From Isoetes taiwanensis (lineage: Eukaryota > Streptophyta > Lycopodiopsida > Isoetales > Isoetaceae), in the NCBI GenBank assembly GCA_021234155.1, contig JAJEKV010000124.1, positions 248,001-312,000 of the forward strand: DNA of 64,000 nucleotides, given 5' to 3'. Below are positions 1 to 12,923 of the stretch, one piece after another (the stretch's first letter is position 1; every line of letters starts with the position of its first letter). Both the position numbers and the translations under genes were made by a program. The notes under the pieces are model-generated. The model had not been told where the DNA came from. It searched no databases and saw nothing but the letters and a program-made list of their open reading frames with translations.

Positions 1-2106
1 AACATGAAATTTTACTTCTCAGGTGCAATGCTTCCTCTAGTTCAGGATTTATTGAATTTCTATAAAACTCCATCTTAGATCCCGGGTTCCTCCATAGAGC
101 ATGGCGTACTTTTATCTCTAACCATCCCCGTAAATCTTTGATATCCTCTGGTATTCCATCCATTGTCATACCCCACTTATCAAGCCATTTTCCAATGTCT
201 GCAAACCACCCTTTCATACTACTATGTATCATCGCAAGTCTAGGCAATCTGTCCGTATCCATTTCCCGTACCTTAATCACATATTTTATTGTTTGATAAA
301 GAGCTTCTGCTTCCAAAGGTATTAAACTTGCCTCCGCTAGCATCATAGGATATGGGGTCTGCACTTTAACTCCCAATTCTGCCAACAAAAACTTTTTCTG
401 TATTTTTTCCACTTTTTTCCACATCTCAAGTGAAAGCCCCGGTCCCCATGCTTCACACCCATATAAAACCACAGTACGCACCAATGCTTCATAAAGCATT
501 TTTTTCAATTTCCAATCCACAATCTCTGCCTTTTTACACTTTCTCTGCATTGCATACAGAGCTTTAAGCCCTGCATTTGTTCTCTGTTCCACCGCTTTAT
601 TCCAACTATAATTATGATCCACTATCAGCCCAAGATATTTATATGTGTCACATATTTCAATTTCCTGTTCATTATAGAAAAACTGAAATTTGGGTGTCCT
701 CATCCCAAAAACCAAAATCTTGGTTTTACTTAAGTTAACCTGCATGCTTGTATGCTCACAAAATGAAGCAAGTGCATTGATGTGTCTTTGCATGTCAATT
801 GCAGTCCTAGCCATAATTACAATATCATCAGCATATAATAAGAGTAAGAGTACATACCCTGCAATCGTGGTGCCTGTCCCTCCATTTTTGTGCAACCATT
901 CTTCTAACTGATCAATATAGATGCCGAATAGCGTGGGAGAGAGCGGGCAGCCCTGCTTGACCCCAATATTGCTAACTGTTTCATCTTGGCATTGGTCATA
1001 TAACGGAGATGACAAGCGCACCACTACCCTTTCATATAACGTTGCTACTGCATTTCTGAGTTCTGTTGGCACCTTAATAGTGCTCATGTATTCCCATATA
1101 TTCTTTCTTCTTAGCATGTCAAATGCTTTCGTAAGATCCACAAATAATGCAAAAAGCGGTCTCTTAGTTTTCTTAACAGATTCAGTGACGGCTCTAATGG
1201 TAACCAGGTGATCAAGAGTGGATTTTTGAGGTCTGAACCCCGCCTGTCCAAATGCTCTTTTATTGTTTTCTTCAGCCCATACACTCAATTTCCTTTCAAC
1301 AATAGTAGCAAACAGTTTAGAGAAAAGACTGCTTACCATCACCATACGATAATTATTTGGATCCTTAATGTCTCCAGTTTTATGAATAGGTGTAACCTGG
1401 TTAATCTGCCATGATGTAGGAAACCCGTGTACCATAACCGCATTCATCATTTTAGTGATAACCTGTGTGGTAGTCTTGCCTGCCCATTTCACCATTTCTG
1501 ATACTAGCCCAAAAGCATCCTTTGCCTTTCCACAAGAAAGTTTCTGTATGCCTGCTACTATGTCCTCCTCAGTAAACACTAAAAGTGGTCCATTTTTTTC
1601 CATCTGATCATCCAAGCCCTTAATGTGATACAATTTGCTCACCTGTTCTACTAACTGCCTCACTTCTAGTGCACAACTCCTTTGTCCTTTATTTTTCAAA
1701 TGGGACCAAAACTTCTTAGGATTCTTCAGTAAATCCTCCACCAGGACTTCTTGTTTTTGGCTGTAATACCATCTCTTTTTGCGTTTTACTAGCTTACGGT
1801 ATTCCTTCCTAACTTGGTGTTTTCTCTCCGGACATGCATCTTTAAATTCCAGCCTTTTTTCTCTACATTCCTTATCGTACCAGCCATTACATGGCAGCCC
1901 CTTCCTTCTCCTTTCAGATAGAAAACATTCATTTGCTGCATTCATAAACATGGATGTCAACATTCTATCCAACTCCACTGCATCACCCTCTGGCCATGGC
2001 ATGCTGTTCGCTTGTTCCTCACAATATTGCCTGTATATATCTCTTTTAGCTGCTCCCATATGCATAACAGCCCCTCTCTCACTTGCCTTGCTCAATACCA
2101 AACTAT

Positions 2107-2108
<2 letters not shown>
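1..2108 (-). CDS. LINE family A copy 1: reverse transcriptase ORF, uninterrupted, runs off the window
   Basis: Reading the minus strand from 2108 to base 1 gives one frame with no stop, about 702 codons, open at both ends. It is a non-LTR retrotransposon polymerase. Palm motif A reads FVDLTKAFD (about 1115-1150), motif B reads GVKQGCPLSPTLF (about 930-970), and the catalytic motif C is YADD (about 824-835), so both catalytic aspartates of C are present. A basic stretch of about 70 residues precedes the fingers. After the palm comes ALYAMQRKCKKAEIVDWKLK and a thumb-like region shared with the copy at 3.6-5.1 kb. The endonuclease domain is missing because the copy is 5'-truncated exactly at a (GA)n tract, through which the frame continues as Ser-Leu repeats. 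The 3' end lies outside the window. The polymerase would copy its own RNA at a nicked target. It is the least damaged family A copy here. Confidence 0.88.

Positions 2109-2138
<30 letters not shown>
2108..2138. repeat. (GA)n microsatellite between two LINE copies
   Basis: About 15 GA units join the 5' end of the LINE at 1-2108 to the 3' end of the LINE at 2139-2640. The LINE side has four AATTG-type pentamers directly against the tract. Confidence 0.95.
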
Positions 2139-3612
<1,474 letters not shown>

Positions 3613-5131
3613 AGTGAAGTGAAGTGAAGTGTATTAAGTCTTTGAGAGGCCTCAAAGGCCTAAAAGACAACCAAAATTTTACACAATATTATAAAAGAGT
3701 AGATGAGTTTCAGAGTCCTCATCTAACTCATCGCTCTCAATCAACATATCTTCATCATCTAAGATACTATTTAATCTTTTCAAACAATTCTCTCTACATC
3801 TCAGTAATTCTAATAAGTATTCCCCAATCTGATCTCCTTCCATATTGAAGAAGGTATGAAGATCTTCAGCGTGAACCCCATGTCGTGCCCTCAAATAATG
3901 ATATGCACTACAACGAAGCAATGTGTGATCTTCATCTTCTATTTGTTCTTCTCCACAAATCTTGCAATATCTCTCTGCCCTAGGAACAATATGCCCCCAT
4001 CTCCCAGTTTCCACCCCCAGATGATGTGAACTTAGACGAATCCTCCCTATTGCATGTCTTTTCTTTATGGAGATATTTTCTTGTAGATATTTTGCCATTC
4101 CCAAGTCAGGGTTCATGTTTTGCCTGTACATAATCATCTTTGTTTTAGGTTGAGACCACATCTTCTTATATACCTTATCAAAAATCCATTGTCTCAAATT
4201 ATCCTTTATGAGAAGGGCATCCTGCCAATTAATATCCCATTTCTTTAACCACTTAATCACATCCTGGAACCATCCTTTATCCTTACTACCCAAAAGAGCC
4301 CTATGAGGAAGTCGTGTGTTATCCATGGCTGACACCTTTTTCAAGTATCTAATGCATCTGACCAATGCTTCTCCTTCTAAAGGCATAAGCCCACATTCCG
4401 TCAACATCATCTCATAAGGGGTTTGAGCTTTTACACCCAATTCAAGGCGTATGAACTTCTTCAAGATCTGCTCCAAATCATCCCATAGTCCCTGTGGAAG
4501 GCTGGGCCCCCATATCTCACTCCCATATAGTGCTACACTCTAGACAAGTGACACAAAAAGTTTCTGTTTGAGCGACCAAGACCATAAGTGAGCTTCCCTG
4601 CACAAACTTTGCATAGCATAAAGAGCCCTATGGCTTCCATCAATTCTCTGTTGGATACATGTATTCCATCTATGGTTTCTGTGAAAAATCAGTCCTAAAT
4701 ACTTATATGAATCACAAGTACTCACCTGCTTTTCTTTGTATTGAAATGAGCACTCTTGTTTAAGCGCACCTACTGTCATGATATTTGTCTTCTCTAGGTT
4801 CACCTGCATTCCCGTAGCATCACAAAAGTGGGCTAATCCATCCAAATGTTTCTGCATGGAGTCTGGTGATCGAGCAAAAATGACCACGTCAGCAGCATAC
4901 ATCAGTAGTTGCACTATATAACCATGAATATCCGTCCCTTCTGGACAACTGTTATGTAGCCAGTTCTCAAGACTGTCAATAAATAATCCAAATAGAGTAG
5001 GTGACATTGGGCAGCCTTGCTTGACCCCAATGTTACTATCAATATATTCTAGATTTTCTACAGAAAGAGGAAAGGAAAGCTATATTAGTACCTTTTCATA
5101 TAGCACTTGCAATCGGGCCGTCAGAATTGCT
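3613..5131 (-). mobile_element. LINE family A copy 3: 5'-truncated, nearly intact reverse transcriptase region
   Basis: The minus strand from 5131 to 3679 is a single frame broken by only two TAG stops (near 5070 and at 4537-4539). It runs from just before motif B (GVKQGCPMSPTLF, near 5000-5040) through motif C and the thumb to a C-terminal zinc cluster (CKIC...H-x4-C, near 3930-3970) and an acidic tail ending at 3679. Motif C is YAAD (4885-4901), with the first catalytic Asp replaced by Ala, so this copy cannot encode an active polymerase. The 3' UTR contains a hairpin (3647-3661) and ends in tandem CACTT pentamers. The 3' end abuts the (GA)n at 3471-3612 and the 5' truncation abuts the GA/GGGA tract at 5132-5250. 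Confidence 0.88.
3647..3661 (-). other. LINE 3'-UTR hairpin (family A)
   Basis: AGGCC-loop-GGCCT on the minus strand, with a 5-base loop (6 bp with a 3-base loop is also possible). The middle pair is G-C where the copy at 2175-2188 has A-U, a compensatory change. Confidence 0.6.
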
Positions 5132-5176
<45 letters not shown>

Positions 5177-5260
5177 AGGGAGGGAGGGAGGGAGGGAGGG
5201 AGGGAGGGAGGGAGGGGGAGGGAGGGAGGGAGGGAGGGAGAGAGAGAGTAGATATATAGA
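5132..5260. repeat. (GA)n / (GGGA)n purine microsatellite
   Basis: GA repeat grading into GGGA repeat, followed by degenerate purine-rich sequence to about 5350. Its left edge is the 5' truncation point of the LINE at 3613-5131. Confidence 0.95.
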
Positions 5261-6142
5261 AGAGACAGAAAGAGAATAGAGATGTAATAGAGAGAAAGAA
5301 AAGTATTGAGAAAGAAGCAAATAGAGAGAGAACAAAGATGAGATAGAGAGACAAGATGGTGTAGATAACGCCCTGGCCCTCAGGTGTTGCTTCAAAAAAA
5401 ATTTTGGGCCATCAAAATGGCTTGGGCGTGTGCGCAAAATAAAAGGAATTAACAAAGCATTTTTGTAGGAATTACCATTAATCTTGTCGCATTTGTCCAT
5501 AATTAGAACCAAGGACTTCAATACCGATTTTAGTACTTCCATTTTGTTCTTGTCTATATCTTTATCCTTCAATATGATACAATTTGGGCACTGAGAATGC
5601 ATTAACAAGAATCACCTACGAATAATCAACCAACAAGGCATAGAGACCTTCAAAAGGAGAAACTTATCGGCGCCATATACGAAACCAACCTCTTGTGGAA
5701 TCTATAGCTGCCATCCATCTGACACTGGAGGGCATCTGCTCCTAGGAGAAGACGATATACAAATCTGATAGAATACTTGCCTCAATGGACATGCTCAACG
5801 CAATTTCATAGAGTCATTTCCATAACTCCAACAGCCAATGGGACAAGTTCTCTGCCACCTTCTCGCATACTAACATCTCTCATAGCATTTCTAATGTACA
5901 CTTGAGGCCAACAAATCGATGAGAGACACACAACACATCAGCATTGTTCTATAACTCCTCCCCGTTCACTTCAGATTGCATTTCCTCATGAGAACTCAAA
6001 CCCGAGATCCATACAGAGATTATGACAAGCTTTTATATATTGCATATTGACTTTGTATGAAATATTTGAGCCATGCTTGTCAGAAATATAGAAGAAAATA
6101 TGTTGTCCATTTCGAGTTTTGCATGGCTTGAAAAAGGCCGAA
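5261..6142. other. Non-coding, no gene seen
   Basis: Degenerate purine-rich DNA to about 5350, then mixed sequence with only short shadow ORFs. No domain, RNA gene or splice-consistent exon could be supported. Confidence 0.5.
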
Positions 6143-6845
6143 TTTCTAACTAGGATAAATGTGACCATGGTCTGTATTTTTTTTTAATTGCTTTTCCTGA
6201 TACTACACTTAGACGAATCAGAAAAGAGCATGTCTATATCAAAGGGAATTAGCAAGAGCCAAAACCGCCTGCTAACCGATCAGATTGATCTATATGTACT
6301 ATTGAAAACTAAGAATCTAATGCACAACAGAGATCTGAGTTGAGGAGGAGAATTTTTGGCATGATTTGACTGCATCTGTGAATGCAAAACTTGCAATTAG
6401 CTATGCTACATGATTGTGCAAAACCTTAGCTATAGTGTCGCTTTATGATTTTTGAATTTTGAAGTGTGAAACCTTTGAATGTTGAAATGCTACCTCTAAC
6501 TAGGACAAATGTGACCATGGTCTATATTGTTTTTAATTGCTTTTCCTGATACTACACTTGGACGAATCAGAAAAGAGCAGGTCTATATCGAAGGGAATCA
6601 GCAAGAGCCAAAACTGCCTGCTAACCGATCGGATTGATCTATATATACTATTGAAAACTAGGAATCTAATGCACAACAGAGATATGAGTTGAGGAGGAGC
6701 ATTCTCGGCATGATTTGAGTGCACCTGTGAATGCGAAACTTGCAATTAGCTCTGCTACAGCATTGTGCAAAAACCTTAGCTATAGTGTCGCTTTATGATT
6801 TTTGATTTTTGAAGTGTGAAACCTTTGAATGTTGAAATGCTACCC
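6143..6845. repeat. Tandem duplication, 350-bp unit, two copies
   Basis: Copy 1 (6143-6492) and copy 2 (6493-6845) are highly similar over their whole length. For example, CTAACTAGGA occurs at 6146 and 6496, and CCTTTGAATGTTGAAATGCTAC closes both. Differences are scattered substitutions and short indels. No conserved reading frame is evident. Confidence 0.9.
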
Positions 6846-8022
6846 TAGTGCAATTTTGCATTGCAAATTAAATTGCATTAAATAAGTGTGATCATTATTT
6901 CACAATGCTAGTGTTTTGTTCTCAAATTAGATTGGATGCGTCCCTTGTGGTGTTTATAGATATATGGACAAAGTCTATGTAGACAAAAAGAAGAGGAGGA
7001 TGCCATTATGCAATGTAAGAGTGAGTAAGTTAAGCACAATCCACCTGGGCCATGTTCCAATGTTAAAGGGTTTTGGTTAATACAATGGTGTGATAAGAAA
7101 ACTGATATCAGATGTAAACATGTCATGTTAATCATATTTGTATTGTATTGTCTTTTCTACAATTGAGCATATCTAAAGTGAACGTGATGGAACTCCACTT
7201 TAGAAAACTAGTTTGATGTAACTCCTTGAGAGATGACTTAAACTGGAAGATGAATTAGGTTGGACATTTCATGAATAGTTTTCTCACAATTCATGGCAGC
7301 CATAATTTTTTGGACACATATGAAGCCTTAGGAGAAGATCCTCTTACATATCTTTCTACGTATTCTTCATAAGGAGCGATGTTCACTAGTTTTTGTTTGT
7401 AAGGGTCAATGCTTGCTCATTTTTGTCGTAGTGTGTTGTAGCAGTGTTCAATGAATTCTCATATCTTGCACAATTAGATGTAGTTATTGCAAGGAATTTA
7501 GGACTAAACCCGAGAAGAAATTGATGAGTAAGTTTCATATATTTCCATCTATTTTCAGAACCTTAAAAGAGTTTTATATCCAATTTTCATATAGTTCCAT
7601 CTATTTCAAGATGAGTTAGGGTGCTTTCCCATGGGCCTCCAACCTGAAGCTTTTCTTGAGGTTCAGATCAAGGCGTGCAGGTTCCCGTGGGCCCATCAAC
7701 CTCAAAGACTCAGGTTTTTGACCTGAATCAAAAGTAATCACCAAGCATTTCTCAACGCTCAGGTTTCTGAACTCGACCCAGATTTTCAGGTTGCCAATCT
7801 CATGAGAAAGCACCCTTAGGAATCGTAGCAAGTTAAGTTTGGAGGAATTCATAAAAGCCTGACAATTCCTAGAAAAAGATTGACGATATATAATTAATCA
7901 TTGATCTCTGTTCTCATACAACAAGGCCAAACTATATGAAAATCAATCTTTGAGATACTACATTGGCTACTATTTTCTGCCAAATAGTATAGCAGCTGAT
8001 CAAAAAACATAGGTTAAAGTAG
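6846..8022. other. Non-coding region downstream of the sulfate transporter
   Basis: AT-rich sequence with no supportable ORF. The part nearest 8022 is the transporter's 3' flank. I see no poly(A) or poly(T) run there. Confidence 0.5.
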
Positions 8023-10155
8023 TTAAACAATTTCTTCGTTACTACCAGCCTGAGCCTGCTTCAGGCATGCTTTTACAGCCTGCGCGACAGTGACAAAGAA
8101 CCAATCGTGACCCATATGCTCCACAAATCCAGACTTATGGAGCTTCATCAAGACGCCGTTGCCCGGATTAGCTATGGCAAGTTGCACCCCTTTACTCTTC
8201 AAGCTTTTGTGGGTATCTTCCAAAGCGTGGATTGCCGTCGTATCAATGGCCATCACAGGGCTCAAATCCAAGATAACAAACCTAACAGGTACATTTTCAT
8301 AATCTTCATCTTCCACCCATCTGATCACTCTTTCGCGTACATAATTAGCATTAGGAAAATAAATGGATGCATCAATGCGTATAATGGCCATGCCTGGAAT
8401 CTTGCATGCTTCAGAGTACTGTTTGATGTTTCTGAACACATCACTGTTAGGGATCTGTCCCATGAGTGATGTATGAGGCCTGGATAGCTGAAGCAGAATG
8501 CGCAGCAGAGAGATCAGCATGGCAATGACAAGACCCATCTCAACAGAAATAAATATGACCCCCAAGAAGCCTCCTAAATATGCCAAAAAATCCACCTTGT
8601 CTACCTTCCATATTGCATATGCTCCAGCAGGATCAATCAGACCTACTACGGCGGAGAATATAATAGCTGACAGTGTTACATTGGGAGTGTAGTGGAAGAG
8701 TGGAAGCAGAGCAAGTAGAGCAACCATGATCACTGTGGCCATCACTATGTTGGATGCCGCGGTTCGGCATCCAGCACTTGTATTCACTGCTGATCTGCAT
8801 AATCCCCCTGTGGTAGGATAACATGATGTGCATGATCCTACTACGTTCATTATCCCTACTGCAATCATCTCTTTGTTTCCATCTATATGATAGCCAAATG
8901 CAGATGCAAATGTCCTTCCTACGGCCACTGCTTCCATTAGTGCAATAAATGCTATTACTGCTCCAATTTTTACCACTTTGCCCACATATTCTCCCTTCAG
9001 CACCAACTTTTCAATAGATAGTGGATTGATTCCCTCGTTTAAATGGCCTATTACCCGCAGCCCTCGCTCGTCGGCCTTTGTAATCCACACGAAAAAGGTC
9101 GTCAGCACTACTGATATCATTGGTGCTGCAGCAGATATCCAGAAGAAGAATTTCTTTCTCTTGCTCATGTACTTGGTGAACAATAGAAATGTAATAAAGC
9201 AGATGGCTATGAGTATAGGTGCCCAGCTCCAGTCTCTATGCCTCTCAAATACTACTTTCATAATAGAAACAAGGTCTGTTTTCTTTGTGAAATGCTTCAG
9301 ACCTAGCACCTCGTTCAATTGCTCACAGCATATTACCAATGCTACTCCTGATATGAATCCTAACACAGTAGCATGAGACATGTAATCTACCAGAAATCCC
9401 AGCCTGAACACTCCCAGTGTTGTCTGAAAAACTCCTGCAAAAAATGTTGCAGTGAATGCAAGGTACAAATAAAGTGTCCGGTTTGCAACAGGATCTACAA
9501 ATGCCTGCAACATGCTGCCCAGCACAAGGGATAGAATAGCAGAAGGACCTGCTGCTATGTGCCTGGATGTGCCAAAGATAGCATACATTAAAGGTGGAAC
9601 AAAGCATGAATAGAGACCTACCAGAGGTGTCAGATTGGCTAGTTTTGCATATGCAATTCCTTGAGGAATAGACAGACTTGCTATAGTGAGGCCTGATATT
9701 ATATCAGCTTTAAGGTCTGTTAAACTGTATCTAGATCCCCAGCCCAAAATTGGAAACATATATTCTAAAGCCATAAAGCATTTTCTGTGGCTCTTTTGAT
9801 TTTTGAACTGGCGGAATGGATCATCAGGAAAGAGGGTCTCCTTGAGGGAGCTGGCAAACTTGTAGCTCAAACTTTTGGAGTGTGCAGATGGCTGGCTTTG
9901 CATATTAGCAGCAGAATCGTTATGTGTTGGTTCCATTTTTGCATGTTGCAGATGCTGGCCAACACAAGTAGGAATTGATCCTGCGTTGCACTGGTCCATT
10001 TTCTGCTCAGTTGAATATGGAACTCTTGCTGCCATTTGAATGGTGGCATCAGGAAGCTTATATAGTGCACATGGGAAAAGAATTTTACTCTCAACTTTAT
10101 GACACCAATATTCCATTCTAAGCATTCGTGAAGGGCCCTTCGATTGATCCTCCAT
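8023..10155 (-). CDS. Sulfate transporter (SULTR / SLC26 family) with STAS domain, single-exon
   Basis: A 710-residue proton-coupled sulfate/anion transporter of the plasma membrane or a plastid/vacuole membrane. A hydrophilic N-terminus of about 95 residues precedes the family signature SLKETLFPDDPFRQFKNQ. About a dozen hydrophobic segments follow, including SIPQGIAYAKLANL and GLYSCFVPPLMYAIFG (near residue 180) and SAVNTSAGCRTAASNIVMA (near 450). A cytosolic STAS domain occupies about residues 565-700 (DLSPVMAIDTTAIHALED near 632). The length is slightly above the usual 640-680 because of the N-terminus. The start is the first Met after an in-frame TGA nine bases upstream. The ORF is uninterrupted, whereas plant SULTR genes normally carry many introns, so this may be a retrogene. 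One oddity is TTGGLCRSAVN where plant relatives usually have TGSFSRSAVN. The subfamily is not resolved. Confidence 0.93.
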   Translation of the reverse strand: MEDQSKGPSRMLRMEYWCHKVESKILFPCALYKLPDATIQMAARVPYSTEQKMDQCNAGSIPTCVGQHLQHAKMEPTHNDSAANMQSQPSAHSKSLSYKFASSLKETLFPDDPFRQFKNQKSHRKCFMALEYMFPILGWGSRYSLTDLKADIISGLTIASLSIPQGIAYAKLANLTPLVGLYSCFVPPLMYAIFGTSRHIAAGPSAILSLVLGSMLQAFVDPVANRTLYLYLAFTATFFAGVFQTTLGVFRLGFLVDYMSHATVLGFISGVALVICCEQLNEVLGLKHFTKKTDLVSIMKVVFERHRDWSWAPILIAICFITFLLFTKYMSKRKKFFFWISAAAPMISVVLTTFFVWITKADERGLRVIGHLNEGINPLSIEKLVLKGEYVGKVVKIGAVIAFIALMEAVAVGRTFASAFGYHIDGNKEMIAVGIMNVVGSCTSCYPTTGGLCRSAVNTSAGCRTAASNIVMATVIMVALLALLPLFHYTPNVTLSAIIFSAVVGLIDPAGAYAIWKVDKVDFLAYLGGFLGVIFISVEMGLVIAMLISLLRILLQLSRPHTSLMGQIPNSDVFRNIKQYSEACKIPGMAIIRIDASIYFPNANYVRERVIRWVEDEDYENVPVRFVILDLSPVMAIDTTAIHALEDTHKSLKSKGVQLAIANPGNGVLMKLHKSGFVEHMGHDWFFVTVAQAVKACLKQAQAGSNEEIV

Positions 10156-10504
10156 TATTCTTCACATGTTGACACCATGGACCCATACCTAGGTAACTTC
10201 TTACACATAGCTTGCACACGTTCTAGTATTTCTACCCACACATGTTCAGCACGAAGACAAAATTATAAGTATAACTTAGAACATGGCAGGACGTCGGTGT
10301 AGAAGTTATTCCTCGCAAGGATTTCGAGGTAAAAAGTTTTGAGTTAGACTGTCCATTCCACAACACTATGCCAGCTTAGAAGGAATAAAGGTTCAATGGC
10401 CCAGGTTGTCATACTTTGCACATGTGTTTCTTGTCTTGTTTTAATTATTTGTTTGACCATGTGAGATTGTACACTATTGGAAACAAGCATCTGTGACAGT
10501 ATGT
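10156..10504. other. Upstream region of the sulfate transporter
   Basis: About 350 bases between the transporter start and the large direct repeat. It should hold the minus-strand promoter. An AT-rich TATAAT-like stretch lies near 10260-10280, but I cannot assign a definite TATA box. Confidence 0.3.
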
Positions 10505-11203
10505 TGGTATAGAGTTCTGGATTTTTGCTCTTGATGGCCAACACATACAAGGAGTATGGCAACAACAAGAAACCAAGTGCTAAGACAAAGGCTATGTACT
10601 GCATTAATTTGGCATCTCATGTTACCTTTCTTGAGTGAGGGCTGTAACCAACCAATAGACTGTTTGCAAGTGGCTAGTTGTTGAACCATAACATCCACTG
10701 GTGCTATTGTTGCTTGTAAGGTGGTGGTTGGCGCCTTTTCCCCCCCAATTATTGGGGCTGAATTTTGAAAAGCACCATTAGTTCAACCAAAGCAAAAAAA
10801 GGCAACCACAAATTGGGTTTGTGTCATAATGCTCTTGGATCTTTGTACCTCCACTTATGGGAATTGTCTTTGTTTGATGTTTTTGTAGTGCTTATTTGCT
10901 GACATGAGAAAAGACATACATCGAATAATTGGTAGGTTAACCGACTTAACTGCCACATGATGCCTCAACAATTACAAAGATCTTACAAATGTTCTCTAGT
11001 AGTAGTCAATAAAGAGTTCCTTTTGCAATGAATATTGGTTGACTTTGACTTTTTCCATTTCGTTAATATCAGTTCGTTTTGCCTTCCAACAATCTATTTT
11101 TGTGTTTCTTAGCAACCAACCATTTATATATTATTGTCACATTTACCCTAATTATTTCCAGTTCTTTTGCGACATGGATGAGGTCATCCAACTGCATAGT
11201 ATT

Positions 11204-11363
11204 ATTACAAGCCCCAACACTACTACTTTATAGGACTAGGAGGCAAAGAAGCATTATGTAGCTTTCTTCTTTTCTAAATGGTGATTACAAGCCCCAACAC
11301 TACTACTTTATAGGACTAGGAGGCAAAGAAGCATTATGTAGCTTTCTTCTTTTCTAAATGGTG
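11204..11363. repeat. 80-bp tandem duplication present only in copy A
   Basis: ATTACAAGCCCCAACACTAC begins at 11204 and again at 11284 with an identical 80-base unit. Copy B (near 20330) has one unit. Confidence 0.93.
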
Positions 11364-11432
11364 ATGTTTAGAGTATTGTCTTCCAGCCATCCTCCTGTAT
11401 AAAGTCTAAACGAAAGGAGTTACAAAGTCTAA

Positions 11433-11548
11433 ATGACGAGAGTTACAGATTGTCATGGATATACCACTCATTTCCCCACTAACAAATCTAATGACGAGAG
11501 TTACAGATTGTCATGGATATACCACTCATTTCCCCACTAACAATATTT
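11433..11548. repeat. 58-bp tandem duplication present only in copy A
   Basis: ATGACGAGAGTTACAGATTG begins at 11433 and 11491. Copy B (near 20476) has one unit. Confidence 0.9.
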
Positions 11549-11929
11549 CTTCAGGGTTATTTTACATTTAGAATATTAAAAGATAGAAGCTCATTGGAGG
11601 TATAGAGTCAACCTTGATATTATAGAAATATTGTGACATCTTTTAAACCGAAATTCACATTTTTCCATTTGTAATTTTTTGCTTTGGTGTAGGGGGGTGC
11701 ACCAACGAGAATAATGATAAATTGAGAATAATGATAAATTGAAGGACTAGGAAAGGTTGCAAATAAATTAATTTTGTTAGTTTGGCAAAAATGCTTTTGG
11801 TATAAGGTATCATGTAGGATACATATATTAACCATGAAAATTGCACCATACATCCAAAAATAGAAAGATTTGCCATACTGAATAACCTTATGACATTCAC
11901 CAATCCATAACATTGCATATGTCATGTTT

Positions 11930-12107
11930 ATTCAGAAGATATCAAAAATGTTTTCTCTTGGACTGATATAATTGCAACATTTTCTCAAAATGGACATGGC
12001 AAAGAGGCATTAAGATTATTCTATTGTATGATGGAGGAAGATGTGAACCTAGATAAGACCACATTATTAACCATTCTAGAATCTTGTGCCATCGATTTTA
12101 GGGCATA
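11930..12107 (+). pseudogene. PPR-protein gene fragment (copy A)
   Basis: Plus-strand translation gives NVFSWTDIIATFSQNGHGKEA, then LRLFYCMMEEDVNLDKTTL and LTILESCAIDFRA before a stop at 12105. This is the classic plant PLS-type pentatricopeptide pattern (VSWTxxIxxYxQNGxxxEALxLFxxM...PDxxTxxxILxxCA), covering about one and a half repeats. Such proteins bind organellar RNA, but this piece lacks a start and flanking repeats and is a relic. The duplicate is at 20905-21090. Confidence 0.75.
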
Positions 12108-12923
12108 AAACATTATTCATATAGGTAGCATTTTCTATAAATTTAATCTGAATAATATATCTGCGGCAAACTACACTTGTTAGGATCGTAAATTCTAGAA
12201 GCATAAGAGATTTAACAGACTTTATCAATTAGATGGTCTACACTGATTGTCACACTTATGCTGATCATGACCATGTCTTGAAGGTCAAGTATCTATATAA
12301 TTAAATGCTTATTATAAAGAGAATTTGATTTTATAATGATTAACTAGACAATTTATGCACTCGCAATCAATACATTAAGTTCATTTCATCTTCCAACACA
12401 ACTTCCAAGAGCTTACGTTTTCAACGGATAGCAGATTTCAGTATTCTAGTTTCAATGGTTTATAATCAATAAACGCCAAGGTTGGACTAAATTTTAATTT
12501 TGTTGGACTACAAATTTGAATTTTGCTATAAATTTGGATTTTGCTTATTTTATCGAAGGGGATATTCTAGACGAACTCCCACAAAGATTTAGGATATTGA
12601 AAAATAGTGTTTGGATGATTGATTCTTCAACAAATATACAGAAAAAAATATAAACAAATGCACATGTGGACTTCAAAGGTTAACTGTCTAGATCCTCGTA
12701 TCATTAAAGCTCACTTGTGTCAAGTGCTTAATTGATACTGCGTAGAGAATAATGAAGTTGCCAACCACATTTCTTCATGAGTAAACCCTTTTCACATAAA
12801 TCTTCCATGGTCCAGTGGGGCACTAAGAAAAATCTTTAAAGCTGATCCTAGGAAAAAAGGGTTCAATCTTACTAGACCGATCTTACTTGTTTCCAAAGGT
12901 AAGGCGCAAGCTCGGAGACTATG

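Noticed and set aside
8107-9978. Several ORFs of 60-130 codons opposite or overlapping the sulfate transporter
   Set aside because: They are shadows of the transporter, with no domain or independent support.
10344-10698. Hydrophobic small ORF (MQYIAFVLALGF) kept in both large repeat copies (also 19546-19747)
   Set aside because: Conservation is explained by the duplication itself. The C-termini differ and no start context or partner supports a small protein gene.
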